5,394 nt of DNA from Embleya sp040605455 (GTDB lineage Bacteria > Actinomycetota > Actinomycetes > Streptomycetales > Streptomycetaceae): NCBI RefSeq assembly GCF_040605455.1, contig NZ_JBEXCV010000288.1, positions 1 through 5,394 of the forward strand. The letters are read 5' to 3'. The notes under the pieces are model-generated. The model saw only the letters and a program-made list of their open reading frames with translations, was not told where the DNA came from and made no database searches. Positions 1-4,788 of the stretch are shown here, piece by piece; position 1 is the stretch's first letter; every line of letters begins with the position of its first letter. A program made the position numbers and the translations under genes.

Positions 1-447
1 GAGGTTGCGTCCCCGACGCCGACCGCCACGCGGTGGGCGAGCGTGAACGTCCTCGCGCGGTGCGTGCTGCCGGCCCTGATGGACCTCACCGGCCGTCACG
101 TCGACGCGCGTGAACTGCGGGCGCGGCCCCTCGAGTCGCGGCGCCTGTCCCGGGAGACCGCGGTCCTGGTGAACACGTGGGACGCCCATCACGGCTGCTT
201 CAACGGGTCGCACGCGGCACTTAGCCCCGGGACGGATCTGGTCGCGGAGGCGGCGGGCGGCGATCTCCTGGCCGACCTGGCCTGGTTGACCCCGGCGGGT
301 GTGGGGGCCCTCACTTTCGCCCGGTCTCTGGCCGAGGACGCGGTCCGCGCCGCGATGCAGCACGAGGACGGCCCGGAACGGGTGGGTCACGCGGTCGCGC
401 GTTGCCAGAGCGACGCGATCATGGTTCTCCGCGAAGTCATCGGATAG
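1..447 (+). CDS. Unrecognised protein, C-terminal part (5' end outside window)
   Basis: The reading frame is open from the first base to a TAG at 445-447, giving at least 148 residues. Third codon positions are almost all G or C, as expected of a real gene in this genome. A GTG at 43 could serve as a start, but only a weak GGTGGG lies before it and the 14 upstream codons look equally coding, so I treat the gene as 5'-truncated by the window. The visible protein is soluble-looking, with no membrane segment or signal peptide. It has an Arg-rich stretch (RELRARPLESRRLSRET), a His-rich short motif (DAHHGCFNGSH) and a probably helical C-terminal third rich in Ala, Glu and Arg. I do not recognise the family and assign no function. 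The following gap of about 415 bases suggests that this gene ends its own transcription unit. Confidence 0.7.
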   Translation, partial: EVASPTPTATRWASVNVLARCVLPALMDLTGRHVDARELRARPLESRRLSRETAVLVNTWDAHHGCFNGSHAALSPGTDLVAEAAGGDLLADLAWLTPAGVGALTFARSLAEDAVRAAMQHEDGPERVGHAVARCQSDAIMVLREVIG

Positions 448-714
448 CCCCGCACCGGCCCCAGCCCCGCACCGCCCGGTCGCCTCCGGAGAGGCTTCGG
501 CGGAGTCCTGGCAGCGTTGCCGTGCCGACCGCCGCCCGGGCACTCGCTCGCAGTCGATGCCGCGGCGGCGACGTCGGTGTTCACCGTTCCCCTCAGCCAA
601 GCTGAACCGGACAACGCGGGGTGCGTCGTCGCTCGGCTGTGACGGCTCGATCACCGGCCCCGACCACGCCGATTCCGCGCCGCCGACGACCTTCACCCGG
701 CCCGCGTGCTCGAT

Positions 715-740
715 CCCACGGAACGGCCTTCACCCGTGGG
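715..740. repeat. 7-bp perfect inverted repeat upstream of HIT gene
   Basis: CCCACGG at 715-721 is matched by its reverse complement CCGTGGG at 734-740, with a 12-base spacer. It could be an operator half-site pair or a stem-loop. With this base composition a 7-bp match may also arise by chance. Confidence 0.35.
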
Positions 741-783
741 CCGGTCCCTCGTCCGGATGGGCCGGTGCCAATCCTCGGGCACC

Positions 784-800
784 GAACGGGGTTTCCGTTC
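784..800. repeat. 6-bp inverted repeat (operator-like) before HIT gene
   Basis: GAACGG at 784-789 and CCGTTC at 795-800 form a perfect 6-bp palindrome around GGTTT. It lies about 60 bases before the HIT start codon and ends right next to a TACCCT sequence (801-806). If TACCCT is a -10 element, this palindrome would sit between -35 and -10, where a repressor could act. This placement is inference. Confidence 0.35.
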
Positions 801-862
801 TACCCTGAAGACTCTGATGCGCCCGCCCCTCGCGGGTGCGTGTCTGATTCGGGAGTCAAGGG

Positions 863-1360
863 ATGAACACCGCGCTGCCTGCCGCCGTCGTTGCCTGGCC
901 GAGCGACTGGGCCGAGCGACGAGCCGGCCGCGGCTGCGTGATGTGCGCCAACGACGGCACCGAGGACATCGGCGTCGGAGTCCTCGTCGCCCGAGGCACC
1001 TGGGTGGACACCTACCTGCGGCGCAGCCGGGTGCGTGGGTACGTGATGGCGATCTGGTCCGGCAGGCACGTGGCCGAGCCGACCGAACTGGAGCCGTACG
1101 AGGTCGCCGGGTACTGGACGGAAGTGACCCGGGTGGGTCGCGTGGTCGAGGCCGTGTTCGGTCCGGTCAAGGTCAATTACGAGACCTTGGGGAACTCGGT
1201 GCCGCATCTGCACACGCACGTGATCCCCCGGCACCGGGAGGACCCGGCGCCGGGGGGACCGATGCCCGCGGAGTGGCTGGACGCCGCTCCGTGCGGCGAG
1301 GACGAGTTCAGCGCGGATTTGGCACGGGTCCGGGCCGCGTGGGAGCACCACGCGGGGTGA
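863..1360 (+). CDS. HIT-family protein (histidine triad nucleotide hydrolase/transferase)
   Basis: The 165-residue protein carries the histidine triad signature HLHTHVIPR at residues 115-123, with His115, His117 and His119 as the triad. In this superfamily the middle histidine is the nucleophile attacking the alpha-phosphate of a nucleotide substrate such as AMP esters, nucleoside phosphoramidates or Ap4A. N105 followed by LGNSVPHLHTH fits the conserved pre-triad loop. The stretch RGYVMAIWSGRHVAEPTEL (residues 58-76) and the DPAPGGPMP tail match an actinobacterial HIT subgroup known to me from many Streptomyces genomes. C25 and C28 (CVMC) form an N-terminal CxxC that may bind a metal. The ATG at 863 is supported by GGGAG at 851-855, seven bases upstream. 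The protein is cytosolic, with no signal or membrane segment. The real substrate is unknown. The gene stands alone on this strand, and its last 53 bases overlap the convergent nucleotidyltransferase gene. Confidence 0.93.
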   Translation: MNTALPAAVVAWPSDWAERRAGRGCVMCANDGTEDIGVGVLVARGTWVDTYLRRSRVRGYVMAIWSGRHVAEPTELEPYEVAGYWTEVTRVGRVVEAVFGPVKVNYETLGNSVPHLHTHVIPRHREDPAPGGPMPAEWLDAAPCGEDEFSADLARVRAAWEHHAG

Positions 1361-2102
1361 GGGCCGTGGCGGCGTGCCCGGCCGTGGGCCGGGCACGCGT
1401 GCGGTAGCGGCCTTCGTGGTCGGGCCCGGACAGCAGGCCCGAGCCGTTGAGCGCGGCCAGGCCGCGGTGCAGCGTGGCGTACAGGGCGGGGCCTTCCTCC
1501 CAGCCCAGCCAGTCCTTGCCTCGGTGGCCGCCGGGGCCGGTGAGCAGGCACCCGGCGGCTTCGGTCACGGTCGGCGCCGCGGTGGGGCAGCCCAGCAGCG
1601 CCAGCGCGAGTTGTGCGGTGGCGCGGTCCGCGGCGGCGGTGTGGCGCCGGTAGGCGGTCAGGTCGCCCGCGAGGAACATGTGCGGCCCGGACAGCGCGGA
1701 CAGGAACAGCCGCAGCCGAAACGGTGCCGCGTTCAGCTCCTCGGGGTCGTCGGTCACCGGGGTGACGCGCAGGTGCGGTGCCCCGAACCCGGCCAGCGCG
1801 GTGGCCTGGTCGATGTCGTCGAAGCTCGCGCAGAGCTTGACGTCGTGTCGTACCTCGGTGTCCAGGGTCAGCCCCTCGCCGGGGTGCAGTGCGATCACCG
1901 CGGTCACGAGTTCGGCGCAGGGTGTGGCGGGCCGGTCGTGGACGAACAGCAGGTCCAGATCGGAGGTGGGCCGTCCGTGGCCGGATGCGTGGGAGCCGTA
2001 CGCCACGGCGTAGCCGCCCGGCCCGGGGTGGGCGCCGGCGAGGGCCGCCGCGCGTCGCAGCGCTCCGGAGGGGACGGTGGGGGTGTCGCGGGCCGGGTTC
2101 AT
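1308..2102 (-). CDS. Nucleotidyltransferase-fold protein (minimal NTase type)
   Basis: The 264-residue protein has the DNA polymerase beta/NTase signature: G36-S37, nine residues, then S47-D48-L49-D50 (YGSHASGHGRPTSDLDLLFV). A probable third carboxylate lies in LTLDTEV (D81 or E83). These acidic residues normally hold two metal ions for transfer of a nucleotide onto a hydroxyl or other acceptor, as in aminoglycoside and lincosamide nucleotidyltransferases. The middle and C-terminal parts are helical (for example RLFLSALSGPHMFLAGDL and TAQLALALLG). The ATG at 2102 overlaps the TGA of the methyltransferase gene as ATGA, which strongly suggests translational coupling. The last 26 or so residues (RPTAGHAATALTPRG onward) are low-complexity and Pro/Arg-rich. 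They are encoded by the region holding the terminator-like hairpin and overlapping the HIT gene, so they may be a run-on tail. The acceptor is unknown: a product of the neighbouring enzymes, a protein or an antibiotic are all possible. Confidence 0.82.
   Translation of the reverse strand: MNPARDTPTVPSGALRRAAALAGAHPGPGGYAVAYGSHASGHGRPTSDLDLLFVHDRPATPCAELVTAVIALHPGEGLTLDTEVRHDVKLCASFDDIDQATALAGFGAPHLRVTPVTDDPEELNAAPFRLRLFLSALSGPHMFLAGDLTAYRRHTAAADRATAQLALALLGCPTAAPTVTEAAGCLLTGPGGHRGKDWLGWEEGPALYATLHRGLAALNGSGLLSGPDHEGRYRTRARPTAGHAATALTPRGAPTRPGPVPNPR
1372..1398. terminator. Perfect 12-bp hairpin, probable terminator of the HIT gene (possibly bidirectional)
   Basis: GCGTGCCCGGCC (1372-1383), loop GTG (1384-1386) and GGCCGGGCACGC (1387-1398) form a perfect 12-bp stem starting 11 bases after the HIT stop codon. 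There is no T-run on either side, but strong GC hairpins without one are common at gene ends in actinomycetes. The hairpin lies inside the 3' end of the convergent nucleotidyltransferase frame, so a bidirectional function would affect that message too. Confidence 0.7.
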
Positions 2103-3013
2103 CGCGCGGTCCCGGCGGCGTGGAAGTCGACGAGGTGGACGCCGCACGGGATTTCGACGGTTCCGGTCGGCAGGGTGTGGTGCGCGACGAACGCGTGGAC
2201 TTGGGCGAGGACGTCCGGGTCGTTCACGAGTTTGGGGTGGGAGCCCAGGTGGTGGTCGCTCATCCACGCGTGGGCGTGGGCGGCGTCGGTGGCGGTGGCC
2301 GTGCCCGGGAGGCGCTGGATGGTGGTGCGGCCGTGTCCGGCCTCCTCGGCGGCGTACAGGCGCTCCGTGAGCAGGGCGCGGGTGTGGGCGCGGCCGATGC
2401 CGGGGAACGGTGCCAGGCGTTCCCACAGGCGGGTCACCAGCCGCTCCTCGGGGGATTCGGAGTCGAAGAACAGCACCAGCAGGTGCCCGCCGGGCTTCAG
2501 GAGCGTGAGCAGGTCGTCCACGAAGCCGCTCGCCTCGCGGTGGGCGGTTTCCTCGTCGGCGAGGAACTCGATGCCGTCCGGTGTGGTGCGCTCGAAGCGG
2601 GCGGCCAGCGGGTAGTTGAGCGACCAGAACGCCCCGATCACGTCGTATCGGGCGTTCTCCTCGCACAGTCGGGCCACGGCGGCGGAGCTGTCGGCGGTGA
2701 GGGTCCGGGCGTCGGGGAAGGCGCGGCCGAACCCGGCGATCATCTCCGGGCTCAGGTCCACGCCGGTCAGGGTGCGGGCGTGCGGTGCCAGCGCGTACGT
2801 GACGCGGCCGGTCCCGCAGCCGAGGTCGAGCACGTCCAATACGCGGCCGCCCTCGGGGTTCACGGCGTCCATCGTCCGGGCGATCAGTGCGACGTCGCTC
2901 ACGTGCTCGGCGGTCGCGGGCACGGGGAACCGGTGCGGCAGCAGGGCGTCGTCGTGCAGGGTCACGTCGCGATAGATCGCGGACAGATCGTCGGCGAGCG
3001 GGTTCACGGGCAT
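2099..3013 (-). CDS. Class I SAM-dependent methyltransferase
   Basis: The 304-residue protein has a Rossmann-type methyltransferase core. Motif I is VLDLGCGTGRVT (core DLGCGTG, residues 63-69), the acidic strand-2 end is LTGVDLSPEMI (D86, expected to bind the SAM ribose), motif II/IV is YDVIGAFWSLNY (123-134), and the strand after it is LLKPGGHLLVLFFDSE (171-186). A helical cap before motif I (residues 6-50) and a C-terminal segment of about 115 residues probably shape the acceptor site. No membrane segment or signal peptide is seen. The ATG at 3013 is chosen because GAAAGG at 3023-3028 lies nine bases upstream. The gene starts 77 bases after the decarboxylase stop and its own stop overlaps the nucleotidyltransferase start. 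Context suggests methylation of an amine made by the decarboxylase, or of a downstream product, but this is inference because N-, O- and C-methyltransferases share this fold. Confidence 0.9.
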   Translation of the reverse strand: MPVNPLADDLSAIYRDVTLHDDALLPHRFPVPATAEHVSDVALIARTMDAVNPEGGRVLDVLDLGCGTGRVTYALAPHARTLTGVDLSPEMIAGFGRAFPDARTLTADSSAAVARLCEENARYDVIGAFWSLNYPLAARFERTTPDGIEFLADEETAHREASGFVDDLLTLLKPGGHLLVLFFDSESPEERLVTRLWERLAPFPGIGRAHTRALLTERLYAAEEAGHGRTTIQRLPGTATATDAAHAHAWMSDHHLGSHPKLVNDPDVLAQVHAFVAHHTLPTGTVEIPCGVHLVDFHAAGTAR

Positions 3014-3060
3014 CAAAAGCCGCCTTTCACAGACGGGGCGAAGGAAACGGGCCGGGGCGG

Positions 3061-3085
3061 CGCGCCCCCGACCCGGCGGGGCGCG
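3061..3085 (-). promoter_or_regulatory. 8-bp intercistronic hairpin
   Basis: CGCGCCCC (3061-3068) and GGGGCGCG (3078-3085) form a perfect 8-bp stem around a 9-base loop, starting five bases after the decarboxylase stop codon in the operon transcript. The methyltransferase ribosome-binding site (3023-3028) lies about 33 bases further downstream. No U-run follows. It could partially terminate transcription or protect the decarboxylase message from 3' decay, giving unequal enzyme amounts. Confidence 0.5.
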
Positions 3086-3090
3086 GTCGG

Positions 3091-4641
3091 TCAGCGCGCG
3101 TCGTGGACGTCGCCCAGACGCACGACTTCGTCCACGAGCGCCGCCAGATGGCCGGGGGTGGTACGAGAGTTCCCGCCGAGGAACCGCAGCGGCCACACCT
3201 CCGCGCCCGCGGCGATCCGTCCCGCGTCGGGCACGGAGAACTGGTGCAGGTGCCAGCGGCCGCCGCGCATCAGATCCGCGTGGACACGCCGGTTCACCAG
3301 GTTGATCCGCTCGACGTCCGGGGCGGCGGGGTCGTGGCCGGCCGGGAGGTAGGCGAACACCAGCGCGGTCAGGTCCGGATCGTGCAGACGGACCAGGCGC
3401 GGCTGCGCGTCGACGAGCCGGGTGAACTCCGCGACGGTGGCGATCCGGTGGTCCGCCATCGCGGCCAGCCCCGCGCGCCCGCGGGCGCGCATCATCGCCC
3501 ACAGCTTCAGCGACTCCCACGCGCGGCTGCCGGTGAACGGGGTGACCTGGCCGAACGCGAAACGCTCGCGCATGATCAGGTCCGAGTACGTCGTGATACT
3601 TCGCAACGCCTGCGGGTCGCGTACCAACAGCGCGGACAGGGTGTAGGGGACTTCCATGACCTTGTGCGCGTCGACGGTCACCGAGTCGTAACGCTCGATG
3701 CCCCGGATCTTGTGGCGCAGCCGGCTCGTGAACGCGGCGAGCAGACCCCAGCAGGCGTCGGCGTGCAACCAGATTCCCGGGTCCTCGCCGCGGACCACGT
3801 CGTGCACCGCGACCAGGTCGTCGATCGTCTGGGTCCGACTGTCGCCGGCGTACGCGACCACCCCCATGACCCGGCCGTCGTACGCGCGCAGGGCGCGGCG
3901 AAGCGCGGCCAGGTCGTACCGGTAGTCGCTCACCGGGACTTCGAGCAGGGCGTCGCCGCAGCCGAGCCACCCCAGGGCGCCCTTGACGCTGTAGTGGCCG
4001 ATCCCGGCGGGCACGACGAGCTTGAACCGGCCCGGATCGCGCACGCCCTCGCGCATGGTGCCGGGTGCGGCGTGCTCGCGGGCGAGCATCATCGCCACCG
4101 CGTTGCTGCCGGTGCCGCCCTGCGTCAGGACGCCGCCCACGTCCCACACGTCGGCCACGGTGTCCAGGGCGGGGTTGTCGTAGCCGACGAAGTCGCGCAG
4201 CCACCGCAGGACCGCGATGTCCACGAACGTGGCGCTCGGCGAGTCGAAGCTCTGGTTGATCAGGTTCTGCTGCGCGAACAACGCCAGGACGGCCCCGGCG
4301 AGCGCGGCGATGTCGGCGCCGGTGTCGGCGAACCCCGCGAACCTGGGGGACGCCTCGTTCTTGCAGTACGGCAGCATCCCTCGTCGGATGTCGTCGATCA
4401 CCTGACCCGGGTCGCTCGACACCTCCGGCAGATCGTCCACGATCAGGTCGCGCAGCCGCTCGGGGGCGACCCGGGGCGCGGCGTAGATGTCCTCGCGGAC
4501 CTTGAGGTCCACACCGGTGCTCAGGGCCCCGGCGAGCAGGGCAAGCGCCCGGTCCCGCGTGGCGGGCGTCAGGACCGCATCGGCGGGGTCGACCGCCCCC
4601 GCACGGGCGTCCTGTGTGGTGGTCGTGGAGTGGTGCATCAT
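3091..4641 (-). CDS. PLP-dependent group II amino-acid decarboxylase family protein
   Basis: The 516-residue length is normal for group II (glutamate/aromatic/diaminobutyrate-type) decarboxylases, fold type I. Visible landmarks in order: N-terminal substrate region SPRFAGF (98-104), phosphate-binding TQGGTGSN (173-180), the PLP-stacking His216 in GHYSVKGAL, GDSRTQTIDD (266-275), the pyridine-nitrogen aspartate D295 in HADACWG, and Schiff-base lysine K327 in VTVDAHKV. The C-terminal motif LRFLGGNSRTT (485-495) follows. These support loss of CO2 from an amino acid to give an amine in the cytosol, although some members of this fold do aldehyde-forming or other reactions. Several motifs are atypical: SPRF for the usual HPRF, GDSRT for a GTT-type loop, and DAHKVMEVPYT after the lysine. 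The start is set by GGGAGGGAG at 4647-4655, with two adjacent ATG codons (4641 and 4638). The frame stays open far upstream, but that part lies under the divergent regulator. It is the first gene of a three-gene operon. The substrate cannot be inferred. Confidence 0.9.
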   Translation of the reverse strand: MMHHSTTTTQDARAGAVDPADAVLTPATRDRALALLAGALSTGVDLKVREDIYAAPRVAPERLRDLIVDDLPEVSSDPGQVIDDIRRGMLPYCKNEASPRFAGFADTGADIAALAGAVLALFAQQNLINQSFDSPSATFVDIAVLRWLRDFVGYDNPALDTVADVWDVGGVLTQGGTGSNAVAMMLAREHAAPGTMREGVRDPGRFKLVVPAGIGHYSVKGALGWLGCGDALLEVPVSDYRYDLAALRRALRAYDGRVMGVVAYAGDSRTQTIDDLVAVHDVVRGEDPGIWLHADACWGLLAAFTSRLRHKIRGIERYDSVTVDAHKVMEVPYTLSALLVRDPQALRSITTYSDLIMRERFAFGQVTPFTGSRAWESLKLWAMMRARGRAGLAAMADHRIATVAEFTRLVDAQPRLVRLHDPDLTALVFAYLPAGHDPAAPDVERINLVNRRVHADLMRGGRWHLHQFSVPDAGRIAAGAEVWPLRFLGGNSRTTPGHLAALVDEVVRLGDVHDAR

Positions 4642-4646
4642 CGCGA

Positions 4647-4655
4647 CTCCCTCCC
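4647..4655 (-). promoter_or_regulatory. Strong Shine-Dalgarno site fixing the decarboxylase start
   Basis: On the minus strand GGGAGGGAG ends five bases before the ATG at 4641 and eight before the ATG at 4638. Either methionine could be used. The site rules out starts further upstream, where the same frame continues without a stop. Confidence 0.75.
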
Positions 4656-4660
4656 TCGAC

Positions 4661-4681
4661 GGCACCGACGGGGTCGGCGCC
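4661..4681 (-). promoter_or_regulatory. Leader hairpin just upstream of the decarboxylase ribosome-binding site
   Basis: In minus-strand RNA, GGCGCCGAC pairs with GUCGGUGCC around a CCC loop, giving a 9-bp stem with a single G-U pair. The inner five pairs are CCGAC (4665-4669) and GTCGG (4673-4677) on the + strand. The stem ends five bases before the Shine-Dalgarno site. Such a structure could stabilise the 5' end of the operon message or tune ribosome access, though it does not itself cover the Shine-Dalgarno bases. No classical riboswitch family is recognised. Confidence 0.5.
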
Positions 4682-4728
4682 TGTGCGTCCAGTGCACCGG
4701 GCGTCACACTGCGTTGGTAGGGTCCGCG

Positions 4729-4748
4729 GTATTGCTCTGTATTGCGCT
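4729..4748. repeat. Tandem 10-bp direct repeat, operator-like
   Basis: GTATTGCTCT (4729-4738) is followed at once by GTATTGCGCT (4739-4748), nine of ten positions identical. The 10-base period places both copies on the same face of the helix. It is also among the least GC-rich stretches in the window and sits between divergent promoters, as expected of a binding site for a regulator, perhaps the adjacent one. The regulator identity is inference. Confidence 0.55.
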
Positions 4749-4776
4749 TTGACCCGCTCGATTTCGCGTCGCCGCT

Positions 4777-4782
4777 GGGGAG
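4777..4782 (+). promoter_or_regulatory. Shine-Dalgarno site of the divergent regulator
   Basis: GGGGAG lies six bases before the ATG at 4789 and supports that codon as the start of the regulator gene. Confidence 0.65.
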
Positions 4783-4788
4783 TTCGCG

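Larger units (their letters stand above)
448..862. other. Intergenic region without a convincing gene
   Basis: This gap lies between the unrecognised gene and the HIT gene. The open frames crossing it have Arg/Pro/Ser-rich translations with no recognisable domain and no good ribosome-binding site, so I regard them as GC-driven artefacts. Short hairpin-forming sequences are present: GCCTC-CGGA-GAGGC at 482-495, TCAGC-CAA-GCTGA at 593-605, and the two inverted repeats listed separately. The one at 482-495 could end transcription of the upstream gene but lacks a T-run. The 10-mer CCTTCACCCG occurs twice (690-699 and 727-736). A TACCCT at 801-806 could be a -10 element, but no matching -35 is visible. 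The region probably holds the HIT gene promoter. Confidence 0.6.
4642..4788. promoter_or_regulatory. Divergent control region between decarboxylase operon and regulator
   Basis: The 147 bases separate the start codons of two genes transcribed in opposite directions and must hold both promoters. The segment around 4729-4765 is the most AT-rich part of the window, as expected for promoter DNA. No clear -35/-10 pair can be assigned. Candidates include TAGGGT at 4718-4723 as a -10 for the + strand and TACCAA (4719 to 4714) for the - strand, neither with a good -35. The tandem repeat at 4729-4748 would cover the -35 region of the latter. Confidence 0.6.

Noticed and set aside
387..614. Minus-strand open frame of 75 codons in the first intergenic gap
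   Set aside because: It has no ribosome-binding site or recognisable features and partly overlaps the first gene.
299..808. Open frame of 169 codons spanning the end of the first gene and the gap
   Set aside because: The translation is Ser/Pro/Arg-rich without a domain, and it starts inside the better-supported first gene.
706..1407. Open + strand frame of 233 codons overlapping the HIT gene
   Set aside because: It is very Arg-rich and out of frame with the clear histidine triad protein.
1374..2615. Long + strand open frame of about 413 codons opposite the nucleotidyltransferase and methyltransferase genes
   Set aside because: The translation is Gly/Arg/Val-rich with no domain and no good ribosome-binding site. 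The opposite strand holds recognisable motifs, so this is a GC-bias artefact.
863..4641. TTA codons that would imply bldA control
   Set aside because: None was found in frame in the HIT, nucleotidyltransferase, methyltransferase or decarboxylase genes. The TTA triplets seen in the HIT and decarboxylase genes are out of frame, split across a TAC codon.
4690..4711. CAGTG/CACTG inverted repeat in the divergent region
   Set aside because: It has only five base pairs with a 12-base spacer, which is too weak to separate from chance.
1889..4752. Further long + strand open frames opposite the decarboxylase and methyltransferase
   Set aside because: They show repetitive Arg/Gly/Val/His composition and lie antisense to genes with intact catalytic motifs.
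4749..4754. TTGACC as a -35 box for the regulator promoter
   Set aside because: At a 17-base spacing the -10 position reads CCGCTG, and the start codon is too close for a normal leader.
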